DNA of 14,043 nucleotides, from assembly GCA_946624065.1 (NCBI GenBank), contig CAMORT010000058.1, positions 1 through 14,043 on the forward strand. The letters are read 5' to 3'. Below the pieces are notes generated by a model. That model was not told where the DNA came from. It saw only the letters and a program-made list of their open reading frames with translations, and searched no databases. Each line of letters begins with the position of its first letter. Within the stretch, counting starts at the first letter, position 1. Positions 1 to 7,032 of the stretch are shown piece by piece. A program made the translations under genes and the position numbers. The DNA comes from F23-D06 sp002392325. Lineage in GTDB: Bacteria > Bacteroidota > Bacteroidia > Bacteroidales > WCHB1-69.

Positions 1-2
1 TG

Positions 3-53
3 CGCCGGAGCACGAAACGCGCCCGCCGCGAAAAAGATTACATTAAGCGATGA
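3..53 (+). CDS. C-terminal end of an upstream gene (partial)
   Basis: An open frame enters from the left edge and stops with TGA at 51-53, encoding 16 residues ending in REKDYIKR. The basic, charged tail and GC-rich codons look like a real protein end, and the stop lies only 7 bases before the palindrome that starts the next transcription unit. Another frame stays open to a TAG at 85-87, but that would run through the operator and promoter, so I prefer this one. The product cannot be identified from so short a tail. Confidence 0.4.
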   Translation, partial: RRSTKRARREKDYIKR

Positions 54-60
54 AAAAAAC

Positions 61-85
61 AACCGTGCAGATAAGATGCACAGTT
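61..85. promoter_or_regulatory. Operator-like palindrome, copy 1
   Basis: The site reads AACCGTGCA, seven bases (GATAAGA), then TGCACAGTT. The 9-bp arms pair except at one position. It lies 10 bases before TTTGCAA and so covers the place of the -33 promoter element. Near-identical sites at the same distance occur at 616-640 and 8084-8108. The last is in the promoter region of a WYL-domain regulator, the most likely binder (inference). Confidence 0.7.
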
Positions 86-91
86 AGATGT

Positions 92-99
92 TTTCTTTG
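92..99 (+). promoter_or_regulatory. Bacteroidetes-type -7 box (variant) for the 126 gene
   Basis: TTTCTTTG followed by CAACCGAAATCAAA resembles the TAnnTTTG box but lacks the leading TA. The same TTTCTTTGCAA-CGAAATCAAA string recurs at 647-669, 29-30 bases before the next gene's ATG. No TTTG is seen at -33, where the palindrome sits, so the promoter may depend on the bound regulator. Confidence 0.5.
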
Positions 100-125
100 C
101 AACCGAAATCAAAACGATAAAAAGT

Positions 126-617
126 ATGGACAATAACAGCAAAAAAATGGAAATGCAAAATCAAACAATGAATGAAAACGAAATCACTCTCCCCCTTCTT
201 GGCATCAGCCAATTAGGTTTCCCGGTCATTGAGGCCGAGTTCCAAGACAAGATGCTGGTGTTTCTATTGGACACTGGTTCCGACAGCAACCTGTTGGATG
301 AGCGCGTGTTCAATATTTTCAAGGATGAAATGAAGGTTATAGGCAAGGATGGCTATGTCATAGGCGTGGATGGAATAAAGAATCCGAAAGGACCGAAAGT
401 GCAAATGCGTCTTGGATTTGATGACCAATCCTTTGAAGTGTCCTTTTGTACAATCCCTATACCTTCTTTTGATATTATTCACAAGGCGGAGGGCATACAG
501 ATCCACGGCATTTTAGGAATTCCATTTATGATGGCAAACGGTATGATACTGGACTTTACAAACAGTAGCGCTCGGTTGAGACACCCTTGTCAAGAAAAAA
601 GGAAAGCGTGTGTTTAA
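126..617 (+). CDS. Retropepsin-like aspartic protease family protein
   Basis: This 163-residue protein carries the aspartic-protease active-site motif FLLDTGSDSNLL, with D49-T50-G51-S52. Near the end, GILGIPFMM (128-136) and MILDF (140-144) match the second hydrophobic-glycine signature of single-domain retropepsins, which work as homodimers with one aspartate from each chain. The length suits one such domain. No signal peptide or membrane helix is seen, so it is probably cytoplasmic, unlike most exported members. The ATG at 126 is chosen because it follows the promoter by about 27 bases. The substrate is unknown. The shared operator links it to the gene at 680 and to the WYL locus. Family assignment is fairly secure; proteolytic activity is not shown. 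Confidence 0.75.
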   Translation: MDNNSKKMEMQNQTMNENEITLPLLGISQLGFPVIEAEFQDKMLVFLLDTGSDSNLLDERVFNIFKDEMKVIGKDGYVIGVDGIKNPKGPKVQMRLGFDDQSFEVSFCTIPIPSFDIIHKAEGIQIHGILGIPFMMANGMILDFTNSSARLRHPCQEKRKACV

Positions 618-640
618 CCGCGCACATCAACTGCACACTT
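616..640. promoter_or_regulatory. Operator-like palindrome, copy 2
   Basis: AACCGCGCA, seven bases (CATCAAC), then TGCACACTT. It differs from copy 1 by one base in each arm, while the 7-base spacer is unrelated, as expected if the arms are contacted by a dimer. It begins inside the stop codon of the protease gene and ends 10 bases before TTTGCAA, exactly as at 61-85. Confidence 0.65.
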
Positions 641-646
641 GTGTAT

Positions 647-654
647 TTTCTTTG
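647..654 (+). promoter_or_regulatory. Bacteroidetes-type -7 box (variant) for the 680 gene
   Basis: TTTCTTTG followed by CAATCGAAATCAAA is a near-copy of the promoter at 92-99. It shows that the 680 gene has its own promoter despite being only 62 bases from the previous stop, and it places the start codon downstream of 660. Confidence 0.5.
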
Positions 655-679
655 CAATCGAAATCAAACACAAATATTT

Positions 680-1222
680 ATGAACAAAAACAAGAGACAA
701 ATGAAAAGAAAACAACGCTTTATGAAGATGGTGAGTCGCAAGATGGCCAAGGCCTGTATTGAATGCCGTATGGAAAATGACCACATCTGCGTAACCAAAG
801 ACGGCAAACCGTTTGAGGTGATGATGTGGGATGCTCCTGGTTGGGGAAATCGCAGGGTGCATTTCAATTTGTGCTTTGCATTTGAGGAAATGGACCAAGT
901 GCAACCCAAAGGCCTGATGTTGCTGACCTCGGAATGCAACAACCACAATGAATATAGTATCACACGTTTCTGGGGCGATCATTTTTCCTGCTGCGTGGAG
1001 ACTATGGTGCGCTCGGCTAAAGAGTTTGTGCGGGAATTTGAATTTGCATATAGACAAATAGGTATCGCCTACAATGGCTTGGCTGACAATTACCCCAGTG
1101 TTAAGGAGCGCTTTGTTGTACAACCAAAGCAGCGTCCTATTGGTTTTTTGGCCGACCAGTACATGGCCGAGAAAGAAAAATCGGAAACGTGCAAATTGAT
1201 AGCACAAAAGAATTCGGTTTAG
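680..1222 (+). CDS. YbjN-like hypothetical protein
   Basis: A 180-residue protein of unknown function. The frame is open from 587, but the promoter at 647-654 lies inside that extension, so the ATG at 680 is preferred. The start is very basic (MNKNKRQMKRKQRFMK), followed by a compact alpha/beta region with CFAFEEMDQV, LMLLTSECNNH and a long helix MVRSAKEFVREFEFAYRQI. This pattern recalls the YbjN / type III chaperone-like fold, by impression only. Six cysteines are present, four of them within residues 28-103, but they form no CxxC zinc pattern. No signal peptide or membrane segment is seen. The shared promoter and operator suggest co-expression with the protease and the WYL locus. Confidence 0.7.
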   Translation: MNKNKRQMKRKQRFMKMVSRKMAKACIECRMENDHICVTKDGKPFEVMMWDAPGWGNRRVHFNLCFAFEEMDQVQPKGLMLLTSECNNHNEYSITRFWGDHFSCCVETMVRSAKEFVREFEFAYRQIGIAYNGLADNYPSVKERFVVQPKQRPIGFLADQYMAEKEKSETCKLIAQKNSV

Positions 1223-1279
1223 AAGTCCTAATAGTTGGGCTAAATATAAAATTCAATGTTTAATTAAAATCAAATTATT

Positions 1280-1900
1280 ATGAAACAAATCTCGAAAGAA
1301 ATGATTCTCGGTGAAACCGTTTACGGAAATGTTAAGGTGGTGTTTAGTACCAGTCGCAAATATGGTGTGACGGATTTGGAAGGGAACATCATCGTTCCTT
1401 TTGGCAAATACCAATGGATTGACGGATTCGATTCCGGATTGGCCCGGGTGCGCACGAAAGGAAATAGAAGGTCGCAGGCGGAGACTTTGGTTGCTTGGAC
1501 GCAGGGATTGGAATCATCCAAGGATGTCCAAGATTTCATACAGCAAGACGAGAAAAACCATCCTTCGCAGTATGCGAAATGGGGAATAATCAATGAAAAG
1601 GGCGAGGAGGTGCTTCCTGTCGAGTATGATGAAGTGTGGAACTTTCTGAATAAGAACCGCTATTCCACCACAGTGGAGAAAAACGGCGAAAAGATGAATG
1701 TCTTTTTTTGCGATTTGAATCCGGAGTTGCCGGATCCAAGAAATCAATACACCGGAAGCGGTGGCTCTTACGGAGGTTACGAGCGCGAGCATTACCAGGA
1801 ATTTGCCGGCACATACGCGCAGGATGTGGAGGGCTTCAGTGACGAAGACATCTACGATGCTTTTGACGGCGACCCTGATGCTTATTGGAATATAGATTGA
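1280..1900 (+). CDS. WG-repeat domain protein
   Basis: The 206-residue protein contains two WG-type repeats: a diverged one at about 28-62 (KYGVTDLEGNIIVPF) and a clear one at 100-136 (KWGIINEKGEEVLPVEYDEV). WG repeats form beta-rich, probably protein-binding modules. A Gly/Ser/Tyr-rich linker at 158-167 leads to a strongly acidic tail that ends DAFDGDPDAYWNID. From memory, similar endings occur in other Bacteroidales WG-repeat proteins. There is no signal peptide. It starts 57 bases after the previous gene with no TAnnTTTG box in between, so it is probably co-transcribed from 647-654. Role unknown. Confidence 0.8.
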   Translation: MKQISKEMILGETVYGNVKVVFSTSRKYGVTDLEGNIIVPFGKYQWIDGFDSGLARVRTKGNRRSQAETLVAWTQGLESSKDVQDFIQQDEKNHPSQYAKWGIINEKGEEVLPVEYDEVWNFLNKNRYSTTVEKNGEKMNVFFCDLNPELPDPRNQYTGSGGSYGGYEREHYQEFAGTYAQDVEGFSDEDIYDAFDGDPDAYWNID

Positions 1901-1902
1901 GA

Positions 1903-1931
1903 TAAAACTCTAAATTAACGGAGTTAAAACT
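1903..1931. repeat. Direct and inverted repeats ahead of the ATPase promoter
   Basis: TAAAACT occurs at 1903-1909 and again at 1925-1931, 22 bases apart, about two helical turns. Between them AACTC (1906-1910) and GAGTT (1921-1925) form an inverted repeat. The cluster lies just upstream of the -7 box at 1944-1951. It could be an operator for the 1972 operon or a weak hairpin behind the WG-repeat gene; there is no T-run to support a terminator. Confidence 0.3.
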
Positions 1932-1943
1932 TAAATAAATTAG

Positions 1944-1951
1944 TATTTTTG
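1944..1951 (+). promoter_or_regulatory. Promoter -7 box of the ATPase operon
   Basis: TATTTTTG is a perfect TAnnTTTG match, 20 bases before the ATG at 1972. No good TTTG is visible at -33. It lacks the palindrome found at the other promoters, so this operon is regulated separately. Confidence 0.7.
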
Positions 1952-1971
1952 CAAACTTAAAGCAGAAAATT

Positions 1972-4044
1972 ATGAATACCAAAATCACAATTAAAAATTT
2001 TAGGGTATTTGATGAGGATGGCGTTACTTTTGAACTGAATCCGTTGACAATATTAACGGGATGTAATAGTTCAGGGAAAAGTTCTATGGTGAAAGCGATA
2101 CTTCTACTTAATGATTTTTTAAAACAAATAAAGAAATCGCTTGACAATAATGAGGAGATTGATTTAGCATCGTACAAAATTGATTTTTCGAAATATCCAA
2201 CTAATCTTCTGGGACGATTTGATAAAGTTGTTCATAAAGGATCCTCAACAAATAAAGTATCAATTGAATATTCCACCTATTCTCGAATGCTCTCAAAGGA
2301 GGTCTATGTTGATTTGGTTTTCTCTTCTGACCCCAACGATGAATTGAACAATGCTTATCTCGACAGTATCACTATGAAAACGGAAGACGGTGTTTTTTAT
2401 TCATCAAGCAAAAAAGATGGCAGTTGGATTAATTTTCTGTTGATCAAGGAGGTATGCTTTGATTTTTTGCGCTGCGAAACTAATATTCATCAGTATTTTG
2501 GTTTGTGTAGCAATCTTGAAGATGGTAAGGTCTCACAAAAAGAGGTTTATGAATATAGGGATGCGTTGTGCTCTTATTTAAAAGATTCATACAGAAGAAT
2601 TGACATATTAAATTATGTTAGAACAGCAAATAGTAAAAGCCCTATAGCTTGTTGGAATAATTTTCAAGCAGAACAATTGAAAAGCAATTTATTATTCTTA
2701 AACATTCCTGTGGTGAATGAACTGGATAAAATTCAGAAAAAGGACTTTTTATCCTATGTTGAAGATAATTTCTTAGAAAAAGCAAAAACGACTATAGAGG
2801 ATCCTGATTGCCTCTCGCCCGATTCACTCATTGATAATTCATGTAAAATCGCAAATGAATATATCAATTCCGAAGAAGTATCCTTCAGTAACTTTTTAAT
2901 TAAATATGAAGAGGCATTATTGCAATCATTTCCAGTGGTGACAGTCTTTCGCAGAAATCCGTATTTATTTGATTCAAATAGGTTCTCATTAACGCTTGAG
3001 CAAATTCTTTCATCTGAGAAATGGAATGATCACTCTATAGATTTCTTTTATTTGTTATATAAAACAGTGAGGACATGGAATAAGCTGGCCCATCCTAAAT
3101 CTGTTGCAAAAAAACACTATGATCCAGTTAAAGGCATGGAATTAGACTTTGCATTTTTTCAACCTTTTGACATGGGTAATAGTATATTCTCATGTTTGAA
3201 AAAGTTTTTATCCGTAGCTTTAAAAGAGATTATATGTCCCGATTGGTGCGATCTTATAGAATATGTAGGATCATCTCGTTCTCAAGTAAAAAGGTTGTAT
3301 ACCTTGGAATCTATGGACGACTTTTCTGAGCAACTCAAACAATACTTTGAAAGCAAAAGAAAATACAATGAGAACGCCAATGACTATTGTAAAGGCAGGG
3401 AATATATACCAGATAGTTTTATGAACAAATGGGTGAAGATTTTTGGCATAGGTGATAGGATTACTCTTACCTTTGATGAGGAAGGTCTTGGTGTACAAAT
3501 ATGGATACATAAAACCGCAAAGAGTAAAGGAAGCCTATTGGCTGATGAGGGATATGGTATTACTCAGCTTATTAGACTTTTATTACAGATAGAGACAACT
3601 ATACTCACAGCGAAAGGCTTACCAGCAAATGGATTGTTACGAATGGGTGACCTTGACTGTGTTGATGGTTTTGACTCGAATAAATTCAAGTATGAGCCTC
3701 AAACCATTGCTATTGAAGAACCGGAAATCCATTTGCATCCAAGTTATCAATCATTACTGACTGAAATGTTCTTTGATGCGTACAATCGGTATAATATTCA
3801 TTTTATAATAGAAACGCATAGCGAATACCTGATACGCAAATTTCAGGTAATGATAGCCGACAAAGAAAACGCACTCTCTACAAATAATGTTTCGCTTAAT
3901 TATGTAGAGGGTTACAGAAATGGAGTTTCAACGAATAGAAAAATTGGAATTACTGAGGATGGACGGTTGAAGGATTCTTTCGGGGAAGGTTTCTTTGACG
4001 AAGCAGGAGGTCTATCAAGACAATTGCTTAAACTTAGTTTGTAG
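1972..4044 (+). CDS. AAA/ABC-type ATPase, DUF3696-like (OLD/AAA_15 relative)
   Basis: The 690-residue ATPase begins with the strand-turn ITIKNFRVF and Walker A GCNSSGKS (30-37), typical of SMC/OLD-like ATPases. The second half has a signature-like DEGYGITQL (525-533), Walker B IAIEEPEIHLHP (579-590) and the H-loop ETHSEYLI (614-621). The end (ITEDGRLKDSFGEGFFDEA) matches the C-terminal pattern of DUF3696 proteins. The roughly 480 residues between Walker A and the signature are lineage-specific and may sense a trigger. No nuclease (TOPRIM) domain is seen. Only 5 bases separate it from the next gene, implying a paired function. Such ATPases often drive two-gene anti-phage systems; that role is inferred. 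Base composition is markedly AT-rich. Confidence 0.85.
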   Translation: MNTKITIKNFRVFDEDGVTFELNPLTILTGCNSSGKSSMVKAILLLNDFLKQIKKSLDNNEEIDLASYKIDFSKYPTNLLGRFDKVVHKGSSTNKVSIEYSTYSRMLSKEVYVDLVFSSDPNDELNNAYLDSITMKTEDGVFYSSSKKDGSWINFLLIKEVCFDFLRCETNIHQYFGLCSNLEDGKVSQKEVYEYRDALCSYLKDSYRRIDILNYVRTANSKSPIACWNNFQAEQLKSNLLFLNIPVVNELDKIQKKDFLSYVEDNFLEKAKTTIEDPDCLSPDSLIDNSCKIANEYINSEEVSFSNFLIKYEEALLQSFPVVTVFRRNPYLFDSNRFSLTLEQILSSEKWNDHSIDFFYLLYKTVRTWNKLAHPKSVAKKHYDPVKGMELDFAFFQPFDMGNSIFSCLKKFLSVALKEIICPDWCDLIEYVGSSRSQVKRLYTLESMDDFSEQLKQYFESKRKYNENANDYCKGREYIPDSFMNKWVKIFGIGDRITLTFDEEGLGVQIWIHKTAKSKGSLLADEGYGITQLIRLLLQIETTILTAKGLPANGLLRMGDLDCVDGFDSNKFKYEPQTIAIEEPEIHLHPSYQSLLTEMFFDAYNRYNIHFIIETHSEYLIRKFQVMIADKENALSTNNVSLNYVEGYRNGVSTNRKIGITEDGRLKDSFGEGFFDEAGGLSRQLLKLSL

Positions 4045-4049
4045 AAAAC

Positions 4050-4991
4050 ATGGAAGACGTAGTATTTTTTTTACAAAAGGACATCTGGTCACATCTGTCC
4101 ATGAAGGGCAAATCTATTCTTCGTAGTGAAGTTTGCAATGCAATGTCTAAAACGACTGTTCACACGAATATAACAAAGGAAGAACTTGCTGAAGATGAGT
4201 ATCTTTTCCAAGTATACAATGATAATGGAGGAAGGTTTGAGTTTGATTTTTGTATCGAGGAAAAATACATCAATTCCATGTTGGCAGCACCATTAAGCTC
4301 GACTTACCTTGTGGAAAAAGATACTATATTTTGTGAGAAGAAATGGAAAAAGCAAGGTGTGACTGTTTTGAATAAAAACCTTCTCGATAAGAATCCATCG
4401 TTTTTCTCACTTAAAGAAAGCTATGTCTGTAAAGGAAAGGATGTGAGATATAATAAAGGTTGGGAAGAACAAGAATTTCAATCTGTTTTGGGATACCATC
4501 ATTGCAACGCCCTCATCCTAATGGACAAATATATCTGCAAAGAAGGCTCCGTGAGCCGTATGAACAGAAACTTAAAGTCTCTGCTTAACGTGTTGTTACC
4601 TGAAAGTTTGGAAGGACTCCCATTCCAGTTGTCTATCTTCAGTGAGTTTGATCAAATGCAAGGAAAAAGAATACATCAAGAAATCCTCGATACAATCAGC
4701 GTTATTAGACCGAATTTAAACATACAATTCACCCTATATCACACGCATGAAATTCATGACAGGATTATTGTAACAAATTCCTATATGATTGAAGTTGGTG
4801 CGGGTTTTGCTTTGTTCAAGAACGGTATTGCTGCGAATGAAACAACTATTCGTTATTTCCCCTACAAAAAGCCAGACTATTACCAAAGGATAAGGAGTGT
4901 GGCCAAAATAAGTCAGAAATCTGAAGCTAATGAAAACTTTGCAAACCACTGGGGGAATAAAGAAAACAGATTGTTTGAAATCGTACAATAG
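4050..4991 (+). CDS. Partner protein of the ATPase, possibly PLD-like
   Basis: A 313-residue protein without a confident family. Residues 1-135 are variable. The second half looks alpha/beta, with NALILMDKYI (153-162) and a C-terminal motif IHDRIIVTNSYMIEVGAGF (235-253). An H-D-R-hydrophobic stretch followed by G-x-G recalls degenerate phospholipase-D-like domains in which HxK is replaced by HxR. If right, it would be the effector, acting on nucleic acid or phospholipid, controlled by the ATPase encoded 5 bases upstream. This rests on motif resemblance only. No signal peptide or membrane helix is seen, so it is likely cytoplasmic. It shares the AT-rich composition of its neighbours. Confidence 0.75.
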   Translation: MEDVVFFLQKDIWSHLSMKGKSILRSEVCNAMSKTTVHTNITKEELAEDEYLFQVYNDNGGRFEFDFCIEEKYINSMLAAPLSSTYLVEKDTIFCEKKWKKQGVTVLNKNLLDKNPSFFSLKESYVCKGKDVRYNKGWEEQEFQSVLGYHHCNALILMDKYICKEGSVSRMNRNLKSLLNVLLPESLEGLPFQLSIFSEFDQMQGKRIHQEILDTISVIRPNLNIQFTLYHTHEIHDRIIVTNSYMIEVGAGFALFKNGIAANETTIRYFPYKKPDYYQRIRSVAKISQKSEANENFANHWGNKENRLFEIVQ

Positions 4992-5038
4992 CACAAAGTT
5001 TATTTTCAACAACTTGAAATAAGACCAATTATAACTAC

Positions 5039-7018
5039 ATGGAAGACTTTACCGTTGATGGCATTACATTAGACCTCGAAAATAAGGAGTTTAAATATGC
5101 TTTAGAGTGCGTTCAATACACAAGTCAATTTATTTATCTTACAGGCAAGGCGGGTACTGGTAAAACCACCTTCCTTAAGTATCTTCGTAAAATCACTTCT
5201 AAGAAGATGGTGGTTTTGGCGCCGACTGGGATTGCTGCAATCAACGCCCAAGGTCAAACTATTCATTCGTTTTTCAAAATACCTATTTCATTATTTGTCC
5301 CAAACGACAATAGACTTAACAAAGGTGAGGACTTTGATAAAACCTTTCGTTATAATGCAGACAGGAAAGAAATGATAAGGAACTTAGAGTTGCTTGTTAT
5401 TGACGAAGTGTCAATGGTTCGATGTGATTTGTTGGATGTCATTGATACCATTCTCCGAACTGTACGCAAAAACAGTAATCCCTTCGGCGGTGTTCAAATT
5501 TTGTTGATTGGAGACACTTTTCAATTGCCCCCAGTAACTAAAAAGGAGGATTGGCACATACTAAGTCAGTTTTATGAAAGTGAGTTTTTCTTTTCTGCCC
5601 GAGTAATGACACAAATTAAACCACTTTATATAGAACTTAAGAAGGTTTATAGACAAAAGGAAAAAGAGTTTATAGACATGTTGAATCGTATAAGGGTTGG
5701 GAAACAAGAAAGTGCAGATATTCAACTTCTAAACTCAAAAGTCGTTGAAAATCAAACACAAGAGGAATTTGAGAACTATATTTTTCTTACCACTACAAAC
5801 TTAGTGGCAGATACTGAAAATAAAAATAGACTAGATGCATTATCATCAGAATCTTCTTTCTTTAACGCTGAAATAGAAGGGGATTTCCCAAGTAGTAGCT
5901 ACCCAACAAATCTGGAATTGGAACTAAAGACAGGCGCCCAGGTTATGTTTATAAAGAATGATTGGCAAAAAGGATATTTCAACGGTCAAATTGGTAAGGT
6001 TGCTAAATTCAGTGAAGATTCAATTATTGTTGACATTACTAATGAACATGACGAAATCATTCCGGTATGTGTAAACCCATTTACATGGGAAAATATTGTT
6101 TACACATGGAACAACGAAGAGAAAAGAATTGAAGAAAAAGTAACCGGGACATTTAAGCAGTACCCCCTCAAACTTGCTTGGGCAATAACTATACATAAGA
6201 GTCAAGGTCAGACTTTTCAAAGAGTTTTTGCTGATGTTGGTTTTTCTTTTGCACCTGGTCAAGTTTATGTGGCTTTGAGCCGTTGCACATCCATGAATGG
6301 TCTGATACTCAAATCTAAGATCAAACCTCAATCAATTATAACTGATTCTCGAGTTATACAATTTTCTAAAAATGAAGTTCCAGAAACTCTAATTCTAGAA
6401 GAGTTACAAAGAGGCAAGGCAGATTATTACTATGCAGAATCAAGAAAAGGGCTTAAATCTGGTAATGCTGAAGATAGTTATGAAAACCTCCTCAAAGCCA
6501 TCAAATACAGGAATGATGTAGATACAAATCTGTTCAAACGGTATTTTTGCACATGGATTAACCGGTATCATCATAATGTTGAGAAGAATCGTTTATACCT
6601 TAGTGAGATTAGTTCTTTAAAAGAAGATAAACATTCTTTGGAAGATGAAATTGCAAGATTAACCGAAGATAATGAAAGCCTCCAAACGAGTAATAATGAA
6701 CAAAGAGATACAATTCAGAAATTATATGATGTGATTTCTGATTATGAGTCAAAACTAACAAACAAAGAAGATATTATTAATGAAAGAGAAAGCGCTATTC
6801 AAAGTCTAAACAGTAAATTAAAAAGCCAACAAACAAAGAATAATAATCTGAAATCTGATAACGATCAATTAAGAAAGACTATTGAACAGCAACAGCATTC
6901 TATTGAAGGATTGAATTCTGCAAAACAGAAACTAATACATGAAAAAACATCTCTAACTGTAGAGTTAAACAGGGTGAGAAATATCAAATGGTACCAGAAG
7001 CTATTTGGAAAAGAATAG
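5039..7018 (+). CDS. PIF1-family SF1B DNA helicase with coiled-coil tail
   Basis: This 659-residue protein shows the ordered helicase motifs: Walker A GKAGTGKT (36-43), Ia APTGIAA (61-67), QTIHSFF (73-79), II IDEVSM (121-126), III GDTFQLPPV (158-166), then ITIHKSQGQTF (383-393) and VALSR (411-415). PIF1 helicases are 5'-3' DNA translocases that remove bound proteins, G-quadruplexes and R-loops. Residues from about 517 to 645 are heptad-rich coiled coil (SLKEDKHSLEDEIARL onward), ending KWYQKLFGKE. This tail is not part of the core and probably mediates oligomer or partner binding. It starts 47 bases after the previous gene with no clear promoter, so it probably belongs to the ATPase operon. 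It could also be a stand-alone helicase, since such genes are common in Bacteroidales. Confidence 0.9.
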   Translation: MEDFTVDGITLDLENKEFKYALECVQYTSQFIYLTGKAGTGKTTFLKYLRKITSKKMVVLAPTGIAAINAQGQTIHSFFKIPISLFVPNDNRLNKGEDFDKTFRYNADRKEMIRNLELLVIDEVSMVRCDLLDVIDTILRTVRKNSNPFGGVQILLIGDTFQLPPVTKKEDWHILSQFYESEFFFSARVMTQIKPLYIELKKVYRQKEKEFIDMLNRIRVGKQESADIQLLNSKVVENQTQEEFENYIFLTTTNLVADTENKNRLDALSSESSFFNAEIEGDFPSSSYPTNLELELKTGAQVMFIKNDWQKGYFNGQIGKVAKFSEDSIIVDITNEHDEIIPVCVNPFTWENIVYTWNNEEKRIEEKVTGTFKQYPLKLAWAITIHKSQGQTFQRVFADVGFSFAPGQVYVALSRCTSMNGLILKSKIKPQSIITDSRVIQFSKNEVPETLILEELQRGKADYYYAESRKGLKSGNAEDSYENLLKAIKYRNDVDTNLFKRYFCTWINRYHHNVEKNRLYLSEISSLKEDKHSLEDEIARLTEDNESLQTSNNEQRDTIQKLYDVISDYESKLTNKEDIINERESAIQSLNSKLKSQQTKNNNLKSDNDQLRKTIEQQQHSIEGLNSAKQKLIHEKTSLTVELNRVRNIKWYQKLFGKE

Positions 7019-7032
7019 TGCAAAGGATGTGT

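Noticed and set aside
587..679. Upstream extension of the 680 gene
   Set aside because: The extension would start inside the previous gene and run through the operator and promoter at 616-654.
614..1207. A 197-codon minus-strand frame opposite the YbjN-like gene
   Set aside because: The plus-strand gene has a promoter, operator and plausible fold; the antisense frame has none.
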